Source: Clostridium sporogenes
Lineage (GTDB): Bacteria; Bacillota; Clostridia; Clostridiales; Clostridiaceae
Assembly (NCBI RefSeq): GCF_001020205.1
Contig: NZ_CP011663.1
Span: 930,001 to 994,000, forward strand
Length of the DNA stretch: 64,000 nucleotides
Direction: 5' to 3'
Made by a program: the position numbers and the translations under genes. Every line of letters starts with the position of its first letter. Within the stretch, counting starts at the first letter, position 1. The notes beneath the pieces are model-generated. The model searched no databases. It saw nothing but the letters and a program-made list of their open reading frames with translations, and was not told the DNA's origin. Shown here in pieces: positions 17,806 through 26,341 of the stretch.

Positions 17806-18759
17806 TTACATAGATAGAAATCCAATAAGACATAAAATTGCTGTTATTATAGAAAATACTGAAACTATTTTGGTTTCATGCCAGCCATGTAACTCAAATG
17901 AGTGATGAATAGGAGCCATTTTGAAAATACGTTTACCAAATAGTTTAAAAAATACTATTTGAATTAATGATGATAATGCTTCAATAACATAAATTCCTCC
18001 AACAATAATAACAATAAATGGATTTTTGAGTATCATAGCTATTGTTGCAATAGCACCACCAAGGGCTAAAGAACCAGTATCCCCCATAATTATTTTAGCG
18101 GGATAACAATTATATCGTAAGAATCCTAATAAAGCCCCTGCTATACAACCGCAACTAATTGATAATGTATAATGCCCCATTCCCAAAGATAGAAAAATAA
18201 AAAATGTTACTACAAGTAGTGTTATAGAAGTAGCAAGTCCGTCCAAACCGTCTGTTAAGTTTAATGCATTAGTTGTTGATACGTAATAAAAAATAATAAA
18301 AGGTATGTATAAAATTCTTAAGTCAAATAGTTTTTTAGTAAATGGAAACATAATTATTGAACCAATTGAAGGATTATAGTATGAATAAATGGCAAAAATA
18401 CTTGATACAAAAAGTAATAAAATCATTTTCCCTTTTGAAGTTAATCCTTCATTTTTTTTATGTATTTTCTTTAAAATATCATCAATGAAACCTATCAGTC
18501 CAAAAGCAATAAGTGAAGATATTACAAGCAAGAATTCTTTATTATAATTTTTTATCATAAATAACATTGTTATTATTGATGAAAAAATAAAAATAATACC
18601 ACCAAATGTAGGAGTTCCAGCCTTTTTTTTATGGCTTATTGGAATTCCATTTTTAATGCTTTGTCCTAAATTTAATTTTTTAAATAATGGGATGAGTAAC
18701 AAGCCAGTAATTGTAGATAATAAAAAACTGAATAATACAGCATATATAATAGTACTCAT
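17806..18759 (-). CDS. mraY: Phospho-N-acetylmuramoyl-pentapeptide transferase (MraY)
   Basis: 317 aa, full length, about ten membrane helices. Diagnostic motifs are present: KAGTPTFGGIIF, GFIDDILKK, NALNLTDGLDGLA (catalytic Asp region), KIIMGDTGSLALGG, and the His-rich loop APIHHSFELHGWHETKIV. Known reaction: transfer of phospho-MurNAc-pentapeptide from UDP to undecaprenyl phosphate, forming lipid I. No dcw genes surround it, so it stands alone here. It could be an extra copy, or serve a particular phase such as sporulation (inference). Confidence 0.93.
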   Translation of the reverse strand: MSTIIYAVLFSFLLSTITGLLLIPLFKKLNLGQSIKNGIPISHKKKAGTPTFGGIIFIFSSIITMLFMIKNYNKEFLLVISSLIAFGLIGFIDDILKKIHKKNEGLTSKGKMILLLFVSSIFAIYSYYNPSIGSIIMFPFTKKLFDLRILYIPFIIFYYVSTTNALNLTDGLDGLATSITLLVVTFFIFLSLGMGHYTLSISCGCIAGALLGFLRYNCYPAKIIMGDTGSLALGGAIATIAMILKNPFIVIIVGGIYVIEALSSLIQIVFFKLFGKRIFKMAPIHHSFELHGWHETKIVSVFSIITAILCLIGFLSM

Positions 18760-18852
18760 AGTAAATCCTTTCTAACTTAATATTTTTTAACGTCTATTAA
18801 GTTCTTAATAATGTTGTAATTTCTATAGTGTAATTTGTTATAAATATATAGC

Positions 18853-19015
18853 TTATAATACTAAGATATTAATTCCAAGTTTCATTGCTGCAGCACAGTT
18901 TTTAATATAATCATCAATAAATATTGCTTTGATTTTATTTTCGTCAATAACCCTCCTATCAATATGGAATTTTAAAAATTGGATTTGTTTTAGCTAATGT
19001 TGATTTTTTATAAGC
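18853..19015 (-). pseudogene. Remnant of a HAD-type hydrolase 3' end
   Basis: Read on the minus strand, the segment encodes IKAIFIDDYIKNCAAAMKLGINILVL and then a stop. This is the C-terminal motif of HAD phosphatases (FIDD...N...A..LG...I). Upstream pieces (STLAKTNPIFKIPY, then a stop) resemble the LxKPDPxIFxI motif, with a deletion between. No start or first half remains. Confidence 0.42.
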
Positions 19016-19175
19016 AAAGGAAAAAAATTTATTTTAACTTTATAATTATGGTAATATAGTGATTGAGTTGTAACAATAGATATATATTAGTATCAAAATA
19101 AATTGAAAAGTATAAAATATTAAATTGAATATTATTCAAGTAACTTGATTATGAATATAATTTGGAGGGATAATT

Positions 19176-20036
19176 TTGAAGAATGAGTTATGTAAAATTA
19201 GGGAAATAGATGAAAAGGTAAAAGGTAGATTAGAGTATATAAAATCTAATAATGATAGTATGATGTGTGATATTAATACGATAAAAGCTTTAAAAAATAA
19301 CATATATGAAAAAACATCTAAAATATTTATATATAACTTAAAAAAGCTCATTCAGTTAGAAATAACACAAAAAAATCTTGCTAAGAAAATAGGTGTTTCA
19401 GAAGATTTACTTTCTAAATACAAATCAGCAGAAGCTTTCCCATCTATAGAAACCTTAATATATATTTGCGAAGTATATAACATGACTATAGATAAACTTA
19501 CTTCTATTCCACTAACAGCAGCTGATATGGAAAATTTAGAAAATAATATGGATATTAATACAGATATATTTGAAGATAAATATTATGTTTATTTTTTAGT
19601 TACTAATATAGCTAGAGAAGGAGCTATACATGAAGGTATTGTTGAATTTTTCAATGATAATGTGATATTTAAAATTCTTTCTAATGGCCAAGTTGTTAAG
19701 TTATTTAAAGGAGACTACAATACCTTTGATAAGCTTATATTCTTCAATTTACAAAGTGCTAATGACGGCATTACATATATAAATATGGCTAGACCTAATG
19801 TAAATAAAAATAAATATGTGGGAGGTATAGCTTTGCTTATGTTACCTTCAGATGCAAATAGTAAGCCTTGTGTTGAAAAAATTCTCTTCAGTAAAATAAG
19901 GATAGATAGGGAATTATATTACGGAAGATTAAAAAAACTTTTAAACTTTTCTTGTCAAGAAACAACTTTTGAACATATAAAATTATCTTCGGTTGAAGAT
20001 GAGGATGCCTATAATTTTATTAGAAAGTTGATTTAA
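19176..20036 (+). CDS. XRE-type regulator with an unknown sensor domain
   Basis: 286 aa from TTG 19176, six bases after GGAGGG. Residues 1-45 are a charged helix. The HTH lies at about 50-105 (KKLIQLEITQKNLAKKIGVSEDLLSKYKSAEAFPSIETLIYICEVYNM). Residues 125-286 form an unrecognised domain (IAREGAIHEGIVEFFNDNVIFKILSNGQVVKLFKGDYNTFDKLIFF). A terminator follows, so it is monocistronic. The target is unknown. Confidence 0.75.
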   Translation: MKNELCKIREIDEKVKGRLEYIKSNNDSMMCDINTIKALKNNIYEKTSKIFIYNLKKLIQLEITQKNLAKKIGVSEDLLSKYKSAEAFPSIETLIYICEVYNMTIDKLTSIPLTAADMENLENNMDINTDIFEDKYYVYFLVTNIAREGAIHEGIVEFFNDNVIFKILSNGQVVKLFKGDYNTFDKLIFFNLQSANDGITYINMARPNVNKNKYVGGIALLMLPSDANSKPCVEKILFSKIRIDRELYYGRLKKLLNFSCQETTFEHIKLSSVEDEDAYNFIRKLI

Positions 20037-20066
20037 TCTATCAATAGGATTTTAACATGATATTTT

Positions 20067-20110
20067 ACTCTCTTCCTAAGATTAATGCTTTAGGTGAGAG
20101 TTATTTTATT
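20067..20110 (+). terminator. Terminator of the XRE regulator gene
   Basis: ACTCTC-tt-CCTAAG pairs with CTTTAGG-t-GAGAGT, followed by TTATTTTATT. Confidence 0.7.
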
Positions 20111-20149
20111 ATATGAAATTATAAAATTTATTAAATATAATTTTAAATA

Positions 20150-20201
20150 TTGCTATATTGTAACAAATAGTTTATAATCAAACATGTATAAAACATGTTT
20201 G
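20150..20201 (+). promoter_or_regulatory. TetR-gene promoter and operator
   Basis: TTGCTA (20150), 17-bp spacer, TATAAT (20173-20178). Directly downstream, CAAACATG (20179-20186) and CATGTTTG (20194-20201) are perfect 8-bp inverted arms around TATAAAA, covering the expected transcription start: a typical TetR autorepression layout. Confidence 0.75.
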
Positions 20202-20217
20202 AAAATGGGGTGATTAA

Positions 20218-20781
20218 TTGGACAAATGTAACAATACCAAAAATCAATTAATAGAATCAGTAATGGAATTATTGCAAGAGTGTGAGGATGTTTCAGAAAT
20301 AACATCAAGAAAGATAACAGAAAGAGCAAAAGTAAATTTATCAACAATAAATTATCATTTTAAATCTAAAGATGAATTAATAAATATTGCAGCAAATAAA
20401 TTAATACGAGATCTTGCCAATACTTATTTTGAAGATATGAAAAATGATGTAAAGTCACCGAAAGATAAACTTAGATATTTTTTAACTCGTATTAGTGATA
20501 TAGTTGTTCATTATAAAAAGTATACAAAGGAAATGATGCCATATATTTTATTAAAGGGAGAATTTGCTGAAGCTATTGAAATACTTCCTTTAGTTAAAGA
20601 ATGCTTTCAGGGAAGTAAAAGTGATGAGGAGTGTAAAATTATTTCATATCAATTAATTTCATTTATGCAATTAGTATTTTACAGAGCAGATGAATTTAAA
20701 TTCTTTAGTAATATTGATATTAATATTAAAGAAGAAAGAGATAAGCTTATTGATATTCAATTAGATTTATTTTTTAAATAA
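20218..20781 (+). CDS. TetR-family regulator
   Basis: 187 aa from TTG 20218, preceded by GGGGTGA. The N-terminal HTH is degenerate but recognisable (LIESVMELLQECEDVSEITSRKITERAKVNLSTINYHFKSKDELI). The C-terminal ligand domain is all-helical. The radical SAM gene starts 22 bp downstream, so the two form an operon under the palindrome at 20179-20201. Ligand unknown. Confidence 0.85.
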   Translation: MDKCNNTKNQLIESVMELLQECEDVSEITSRKITERAKVNLSTINYHFKSKDELINIAANKLIRDLANTYFEDMKNDVKSPKDKLRYFLTRISDIVVHYKKYTKEMMPYILLKGEFAEAIEILPLVKECFQGSKSDEECKIISYQLISFMQLVFYRADEFKFFSNIDINIKEERDKLIDIQLDLFFK

Positions 20782-20802
20782 AGAGTTTTGGGGGGATAAA
20801 TA

Positions 20803-21894
20803 ATGAGTAAAGAATTTAATTTATCTGAATATATGAGTGAAGGTATTGAAAATATAGTAAAGAACGTTTTAAAATCATCTATAAAAAATCCAAAGGAAGC
20901 TGCATTTGTAATAAAGTATATGTTAGCAGTAAAGGAGGCAAAAAATAAAAGGGATATGTTAGAAAGTAAAGGAGAGCATATTCCACCATTTTTAATGGTA
21001 AGTATTGCTACTAATTGTAATTTGCATTGTAAGGGCTGTTATGCAAGAGCTAATAAATCATGTGGAGATAACTTAAAAGCTAGTGAGATGTCAGAAAAAA
21101 GATGGGGAGAAATCTTTAATGAAGCAAAGGAAGTTGGAATTTCATTTTTATTATTATTAGGAGGAGAACCGTTGATGAGAAGAGGGGTTATTGAAAAAGC
21201 TTCTTCTGTTAAAGAAATAGTTTTTCCAATTTTCACAAATGGAACTATGTTAGATGAAAGTTATATAAATTTATTTGATAAAAATAGAAATCTTGTGCCA
21301 ATGATAAGTATAGAAGGTGATAAGGATCAAACAGATGGAAGAAGAGGAGAAGGAACTTATAATTCAATAATCACTGCAATGAATAGCTTGAATAAAAAGG
21401 GGATTTTATTTGGAGGTTCTGTAACCGTAACAACTGAAAATATAATAACTGTTACAAGTAAAGAGTTTGTACAGGAGCTTTGTAATAAAGGGACAAGAGT
21501 ATTAATATTTGTGGAGTATGTTTCAGTAACTAACTCTACTAGAAATCTTGCACCTACAGATAAAGAACGTTTAATATTAGAAGAAAAGATAGAAGAATTG
21601 AGAAAAGTATTCGAAAATATGGTGTTTTTATCATTCCCTGGTGATGAAAAATATTCAGGTGGATGTTTAGCTGCTGGAAGAGGTTTTTTTCATATAAATG
21701 CTAATGGTGGAGCAGAGCCATGTCCATTTTCACCATATTCAGATATTAATTTAAAAGAATGTAGTTTAAGAGAAGCTTTAAAATCACCATTATTTAAAAA
21801 GCTTAAAGATAATGAAATGTTACTTGGAGAACATGATGGTGGATGTTTATTATTTGAAAAAGAAGACAATGTTAAAGAGTTGTTAGGGATGTAA
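20803..21894 (+). CDS. Radical SAM protein of unknown substrate
   Basis: 363 aa. The 4Fe-4S/SAM motif is C-N-L-H-C-K-G-C at residues 72-79, followed by the GGEPL motif, a SISIEG-like strand (MISIEGDKDQTDGRRGEGTY) and a C-terminal part with GGC at 273-275, AEPCPFSPYSDINLKECSLREAL and GGC. The latter looks like a cut-down SPASM-type cluster region. An N-terminal 60-residue helical extension precedes the barrel. It is cotranscribed with a TetR regulator; no peptide precursor gene is seen nearby. Related TetR-linked radical SAM genes occur in clostridia, but their reaction is not known to me. Confidence 0.85.
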   Translation: MSKEFNLSEYMSEGIENIVKNVLKSSIKNPKEAAFVIKYMLAVKEAKNKRDMLESKGEHIPPFLMVSIATNCNLHCKGCYARANKSCGDNLKASEMSEKRWGEIFNEAKEVGISFLLLLGGEPLMRRGVIEKASSVKEIVFPIFTNGTMLDESYINLFDKNRNLVPMISIEGDKDQTDGRRGEGTYNSIITAMNSLNKKGILFGGSVTVTTENIITVTSKEFVQELCNKGTRVLIFVEYVSVTNSTRNLAPTDKERLILEEKIEELRKVFENMVFLSFPGDEKYSGGCLAAGRGFFHINANGGAEPCPFSPYSDINLKECSLREALKSPLFKKLKDNEMLLGEHDGGCLLFEKEDNVKELLGM

Positions 21895-21955
21895 TAAAGT
21901 GAGAGTGAGCAAATGGTGTTAATACTAGTGACAAAAATTGTGAGGAGTGTGAAAG

Positions 21956-23365
21956 ATGCTGTACATTGACCGTGGGAGCAATATACCGATATATCAGCAA
22001 ATTTATGAACAAATGAAACGGGACATTATAAGCGGAAATTTACCTGTGGAATCACGCATCATCTCCACACGAGTGCTGGCTAGCGAATTGCAGGTCGGCA
22101 GAAACTCGGTAGAAAATGCCTATGATCAACTTAGGCTGGAGGGATATCTCACAAGTATACCGGGTTCCGGGTATATCGTAAACAAGTTGGAGTTTGATTT
22201 GATTCAGGAATCACCCAAGGAGCAACGGCAAAGCAAGCTGTTGAGGGAACATCTCGCCGCGCTCCCCCATAAAATCAAATACAGCTTTCAATATGGCGAG
22301 CTTGATGAAACCAATTTTCCAAAGAAGCTCTGGAGGACGTATGTGGCGAAGGTTCTGGATGAGCCGCTGGCACATTCAATGCACAGTTATGGAGATGGGA
22401 AAGGTGATCCTCAGTTGCGCCAGCAGATAAAGCAATATCTTTATCACAGACGGGGAGTACAATGCGAAACAGAACAGATTATCATTTGCAGCGGTACGCA
22501 GTCTGCATTGGAGACCATTATAAGAATTTTTTCGGGCAAGAAAACCGTAGCGATGGAAGAACCATGTTATGACGGTGCAAGAGTAGTATTTCAAAGCAAT
22601 GGCTTTAAAATATTGCCTGTTCCGGTTCGTGAAGACGGAATTGATTTACAAAAACTTTCGTCACAATCGATTCCAATGATTTATCTCTCTCCCTCACACC
22701 AGTTCCCGACAGGAGCGGTTATGCCTATTCATAACCGGATGGAGGTATTAAATCTTGCACGCCAGCGAGACATGATGATTATTGAGGATGACTACGACAG
22801 CGAGTTTCGGTACAAGGGAAGACCCATTCCGTCACTGCAATCTATCGATCAAGCTGGGCGTGTAATCTATGTTGGGACTTTTTCTAAGGCTTTATCGCCG
22901 GGATTGCGAATGTCCTACTTGGTGTTGCCAACTTGGCTATTAGCTGCTTATCATGAGAAATACAGAGGGTATCAATGCACGATTCCGCTGATTGAGCAAA
23001 AGGTACTCCTGCATTTCATGCAAGACGGGCATTGGGAAAAACATATCCGCAGAGTTTGCCTGAGTCAGAAAAGAAAGCATGATACCCTGATTGCCGCTAT
23101 CCATCAGATCATAGGCGACCGAGTTCGGGTTTACGGTCATCATGCCGGATTGCACATATTACTTGAGTTTGTGGATGGACAGCAAGAGGACACTCTTGTA
23201 CAAAAAGCTATGCGGTATGGTGTTCAGGTGCCCCCGGTATCTCCGTTCTGGCTGGAAAAGGGCCGTTATTCGGGCAATGCTGTCGTACTGGGATATGGAA
23301 AGATAAAAGAAAAAGATATTGTACCTGCGGTAGAGCTTTTAAACAAGGCATGGTTTGAAGAGTGA
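21956..23365 (+). CDS. MocR-type regulator (GntR HTH fused to aminotransferase fold)
   Basis: 469 aa. A GntR winged helix occupies residues 1-75 (IPIYQQIYEQMKRDIISG...STRVLASELQVGRNSVENAYDQL). A fold-I aminotransferase domain follows, with the PLP lysine in GTFSKALSPGLRMSY and a DDYDSEFR motif. Family role: PLP-sensing regulators such as PdxR or GabR. Its DNA is visibly richer in G+C, with many CGG, CTG and GCC codons, compared with the radical SAM gene just before it. It marks the start of a probably transferred block. The nearby pyridoxamine-oxidase-like genes make a vitamin B6 or FMN link tempting, but unproven. Confidence 0.9.
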   Translation: MLYIDRGSNIPIYQQIYEQMKRDIISGNLPVESRIISTRVLASELQVGRNSVENAYDQLRLEGYLTSIPGSGYIVNKLEFDLIQESPKEQRQSKLLREHLAALPHKIKYSFQYGELDETNFPKKLWRTYVAKVLDEPLAHSMHSYGDGKGDPQLRQQIKQYLYHRRGVQCETEQIIICSGTQSALETIIRIFSGKKTVAMEEPCYDGARVVFQSNGFKILPVPVREDGIDLQKLSSQSIPMIYLSPSHQFPTGAVMPIHNRMEVLNLARQRDMMIIEDDYDSEFRYKGRPIPSLQSIDQAGRVIYVGTFSKALSPGLRMSYLVLPTWLLAAYHEKYRGYQCTIPLIEQKVLLHFMQDGHWEKHIRRVCLSQKRKHDTLIAAIHQIIGDRVRVYGHHAGLHILLEFVDGQQEDTLVQKAMRYGVQVPPVSPFWLEKGRYSGNAVVLGYGKIKEKDIVPAVELLNKAWFEE

Positions 23366-23375
23366 ATAGAACCAC

Positions 23376-23600
23376 ATACACCGGGAAGTTGATAGCGATC
23401 TTTTTTCTTTTGTCGTTCATCATATCATCGGACAACAAATCTCCACTCGGGCGCAAGCGACAATCTGGAAAAGACTAGAGAATAGGTTGGAAATTGTCGA
23501 TGCTGATGCTATCTGCTCTCTTGAATTAGAAGAACTTCAAAAACTGGGTATGACATTTAGGAAGGCAGAAAACAATCTTCGTGAATGTTTTCTGCCATGA
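23376..23600 (+). pseudogene. Fragment of a DNA-3-methyladenine glycosylase (AlkA/HhH-GPD)
   Basis: The frame reads IHREVDSDLFSFVVHHIIGQ then QISTRAQATIWKRLENRL, then ELEELQKLGMTFRKAEN. This is the HhH-GPD family pattern just before the helix-hairpin-helix. The N-terminus and the catalytic HhH-Asp half are missing. It stops at 23600 soon after entering a palindrome (23564-23596), where it meets a second truncated gene from the opposite strand. Confidence 0.7.
23564..23596. repeat. Perfect 11-bp palindrome at a gene-fragment junction
   Basis: GGCAGAAAACA (23564-23574) is repeated inverted at 23586-23596 around an 11-nt loop. It lies where the AlkA fragment (plus) and the haloacid dehalogenase fragment (minus) meet. 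One arm reads R-K-A-E-N in one gene, the other W-Q-K-T in the other. Confidence 0.6.
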
Positions 23601-23735
23601 ATATTCTAACTGCTTTTCTCTCCAAAATTGGCTAATGGCTTACCATTTCCCAGGGTACGCTACTTTGCATTTTTGCGCCACAGAAAATACATCGAACACA
23701 GTACCATATGCGTCAAAAGCTACACCTTTAATCAT
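23586..23735 (-). pseudogene. 5' fragment of a haloacid dehalogenase type II gene
   Basis: From ATG 23735 the minus strand encodes MIKGVAFDAYGTVFDVFSVA, then QKCKVAYPGKW, an in-frame TAA, and then AISQFWREKQLEYSW. This is the start of the type II haloacid dehalogenase family (FDAYGTLFDV, then LWRQKQLEYTW). It is interrupted by a stop and cut off after about 50 codons at the palindrome, facing the AlkA fragment. Confidence 0.7.
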
Positions 23736-23823
23736 TTAAAATCTTCCTTTGTACTAGGATACCACAAGCATTATTATTTGTGAAAGGATGGGTAGACCCA
23801 TAGAAAACTAAACGGCTATTCCT

Positions 23824-24303
23824 TTATCTACGGCGCTTTCCTGTAAAATCATTTGAGCAAACCCGAAAAACACAGGTCTTAGAGAGTGCTTGAGAAGGGA
23901 AATTATATTGCGCATCGGTTTTGTCAAGATGCTGGAGAATGCGAGTGAGCGCATGTGACTTACCTGTTTCATCTTCAATAAATTCTACATTTCCACTGCC
24001 CATTACGCTGTCAAACCTCCAACTGTATGCACAAGGGTTTTCCGGTGTTGTTTTGATCAGTTCATTTACACAATCCATTTGAAAATACACTGCTGGATTT
24101 TTTCTTAAAATATCCATTTTTCTGCCTTCCATGGCACTATGAAGATACAAGATTAAGTCATCGCCTTCGCGGTCATACCCAAAGCTAAGCGCTACAACAT
24201 ATGGCTTGCCTTCATCCACCATACCAACATGAACAGCACTACAATTTTCAATAACTTGGAAAATCTCGTTGATATCTTTTATTTCTCTTTCTTTTCGTCT
24301 CAT
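23824..24303 (-). CDS. Pyridoxamine 5'-phosphate oxidase-family (FMN split barrel) protein
   Basis: 159 aa. MRRKEREIKDINEIFQVIENCSAVHVGMVDEGKPYVVALSFGYD is the typical start of the small split-barrel flavoproteins related to nitroimidazole-resistance (Nim) proteins. HSAMEGRKMDILRKNPAVYFQMD and YSWRFDSVMGSGNVEFIED complete the barrel. Probably an FMN- or heme-binding reductase; substrate unknown. A good GGAGG lies upstream. Codon use matches the GC-richer block. Confidence 0.82.
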   Translation of the reverse strand: MRRKEREIKDINEIFQVIENCSAVHVGMVDEGKPYVVALSFGYDREGDDLILYLHSAMEGRKMDILRKNPAVYFQMDCVNELIKTTPENPCAYSWRFDSVMGSGNVEFIEDETGKSHALTRILQHLDKTDAQYNFPSQALSKTCVFRVCSNDFTGKRRR

Positions 24304-24426
24304 ACCATTGCCTCCTTTAATATTTACACCATATTACATATAGATAAATTCTAAATTGTATCGCATATATTTTTAATTATATTACAAAAATGTCCCTATG
24401 CTAAGAACCGGAATGAACTTTTATTT

Positions 24427-24506
24427 AGGATACAGTTGAAAGAATAATATGGGTAACATTATCAGTTAGTTAAATATAAAATTTACTAAATGCAAAACTG
24501 TATCCT
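24427..24506. repeat. 80-bp segment with perfect 11-bp inverted ends
   Basis: AGGATACAGTT (24427-24437) and AACTGTATCCT (24496-24506) bound an AT-rich interior. It could be a tiny MITE or a paired regulatory site; no second copy was seen in the window. Confidence 0.4.
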
Positions 24507-24517
24507 ATAAAAATGCC

Positions 24518-24547
24518 AATACCGTCTCTTATCAAGGGGACGGTATT
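24518..24547. terminator. Hairpin, terminator-like
   Basis: AATACCGTC (24518-24526) and GACGGTATT (24539-24547) pair perfectly. No strong T tract follows. It lies in the gap between the split-barrel gene and the DUF4491 gene. Confidence 0.4.
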
Positions 24548-24673
24548 ACTGTATAATTATTTATTATCTACAAAAAAATTTCTTAATACTATAACAAAAT
24601 GCTTTTTGATTAAAATCGTAGAAAAGATGTGCCGTTTCATAATCAGAGATACAATGGAAGCGGAGTAGAATTG

Positions 24674-24958
24674 ATGAACTGGTATGGAAGTGCAATAGGA
24701 ATCGGATGGTTTTTCATTATTGGTGCATTGCATCCAGTGGTGATTAAAGTAGAGTATTATTTTGGCAAAAAGGTGTGCGCCGCATTTTTATTGCTTGGGA
24801 TTGATTGTAATGCTGTATCACTAGCAGTAGACCATATAGTGATATCTGTTCTGTTGGCTGTTTTGGGATTTTCCCTGTTTCTGAGCATCGGGAAATTGCG
24901 TCAACAGGAGGAAAGGGTGAAAAAAGGATGGTTTCCAAAGAATCCGAAGAAGAAATAG
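24674..24958 (+). CDS. DUF4491-family small membrane protein
   Basis: About 94 aa from ATG 24674 (MNWYGSAIGIGWFFIIGALHP). Three membrane helices end in the family tail RVKKGWFPKNPKKK. The pattern GxxHPxVIKxEYYFGxK...GI...WFPKNP is that of DUF4491 proteins; function unknown. A longer frame from 24629 lacks family support. It overlaps the next gene's start by about 30 bp, so both were cotranscribed. Confidence 0.75.
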   Translation: MNWYGSAIGIGWFFIIGALHPVVIKVEYYFGKKVCAAFLLLGIDCNAVSLAVDHIVISVLLAVLGFSLFLSIGKLRQQEERVKKGWFPKNPKKK

Positions 24959-25340
24959 TTAAATATGAACGCAGGTCCAAATTAGTGAAATTTATTTATC
25001 TCACCGTGGGGTTGGTGTTTTTGGGAATTGGACTGCTGGGTGTAGTGTTGCGGTTCTTCCTACAACGCCATTTCTGCTGATTACTACTTATTGCTTTACG
25101 AAAGGGTCTTCCCGCTTCCATCAATGGTTTTGTAATACCCATATCTATCAAAAATATATAGAAAACTATATAAAGGAAAGGGCGATGACGCTTAAAGCAA
25201 AGCTTTCAATTTTAATATTCGCGTCCACCTTTATGATTATTGCATTTGCAACGATTCATATTTTAGCGGTAAGATGCTTTCTCATAGGAGTCATGCTCTT
25301 TCACTGGTGGTATTTCTTTTTTCGTATTAAAATCAAATAA
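24928..25340 (+). pseudogene. Frameshifted YbaN/DUF454-family membrane protein
   Basis: ATG 24928 (after AGGAGGAAAGG) gives MVSKESEEEIVKYERRSKL, then IYLTVGLVFLGIGLLGVVL, then a wrong frame and an early stop near 25080. Switching frame near 25048 gives VLPTTPFLLITTYCFTKGSS and then RFHQWFCNTHIYQKYIENY to TAA 25340. Together this is a complete DUF454 protein (GVVLPVLPTTPF core). One missing C in TTGCGGTT explains the break. Either a real null allele or a sequencing error. Confidence 0.75.
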
Positions 25341-25363
25341 GCTAACTACAGGAGGATATTGAT

Positions 25364-25837
25364 ATGCAATACAGAATGAAAACTCACCCTTTATCAGAGG
25401 AGCGGCTGAAGGATTTATTATCCAGAGTACAAACGGGCAGCTTGGCAACGCTCAATGAAGACGGCACCCCATATAATACGCCGGTTCACTTTGTTCGTAT
25501 AAATGAGTGCATTTATGTGCATGGGCTGCCGAAGGGACAAAAGATTGATAATATCATTCGTGACAGTAAAGTAGGATTTACTGTGTATGATATGCAGAAG
25601 CTCTTGCTTGATGCAAACGGTAAGCCCTGTGATACGAATACAAAATATGAGAGTGCAATTGCAACAGGAAGCGCCGCTTTGGTAGAGGGCATGGGAGAGA
25701 AAAGAATGGTGCTACAGAAAATTGTGGAAAAATATACGCCCCATTTGACGAACGCCCCGCTTCCGGAAAATATGGTTCGAGGAACTGCTGTAATACGAAT
25801 CAGCATTGCTGAGTTGACGGGCAAGTATTATGAATGA
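25364..25837 (+). CDS. Pyridoxamine 5'-phosphate oxidase-family protein, Nim-like
   Basis: 157 aa with AGGAGG upstream. The split-barrel pattern is clear: GSLATLNEDGTPYNTPVHFV, IYVHGLPKGQKIDNIIRDSKVGFTVYD, and a C-terminal AVIRISIAELTGKYYE. The H-x-x-x-x-G-x-K segment fits nitroimidazole-reductase-like members. Second such gene in this GC-richer block; the two are not close copies. The substrate is not known. Confidence 0.85.
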   Translation: MQYRMKTHPLSEERLKDLLSRVQTGSLATLNEDGTPYNTPVHFVRINECIYVHGLPKGQKIDNIIRDSKVGFTVYDMQKLLLDANGKPCDTNTKYESAIATGSAALVEGMGEKRMVLQKIVEKYTPHLTNAPLPENMVRGTAVIRISIAELTGKYYE

Positions 25838-25844
25838 TCTCTTT

Positions 25845-26120
25845 TTATAAATATTCGCCATCCCACAGCAAATAACAAAAGCGAATGCCAGACACAAATC
25901 CGTTGTCTGGTGTTCGCTTTTTGCTAAATACAGATACAGACTCATCTGAAACCATCTGAGCTTTTATAGAGATACGAATACGTTCCATGGTATCTTCTTT
26001 CGGCATGGCATGCAATTTGAAATAATCGGTACGAATTCGTTCTGCCATCTCAAAGGCAGTCCAATCAATCGTAGTGCAATGTTCTTTGGGAATTGAATAA
26101 GAGGGTGCGAAAAAGTAAAA
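25845..26120 (-). pseudogene. Probable 3' fragment of an unknown gene
   Basis: An open minus-strand frame encodes SIPKEHCTTIDWTAFEMAER, then IRTDYFKLHAMPKEDTMERI, and ends GIRFCYLLWDGEYL. Codon use matches the GC-richer block, and the frame runs into the AT-rich junction at about 26100 without a start and ribosome-binding site. So it is probably the tail of a gene cut off at the block's edge. Family not recognised. Confidence 0.4.
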
Positions 26121-26341
26121 TTACTTCACATTTATTTAGAAAGTTAATTATCTTTACTAATGAAAATTATGATATAATTGCCTTTAGTAAAGTCAAAATA
26201 GCAATTCAAATAAAATATATTCAAGAAGTAATGTATATATTTTGAAGAAAATTATATAAGCAGTAGTATAAAAAACACTTAATAAAGAAGTTGTTCAAGT
26301 AAGTGAAAATAAGAATGTGGTAGAAAAGAGAGGTACTAGCA

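Noticed and set aside
22376..22594. Antisense open frames in the MocR gene and similar overlaps elsewhere
   Set aside because: They are shadows of well-supported genes on the other strand, with no start signals or domain patterns.
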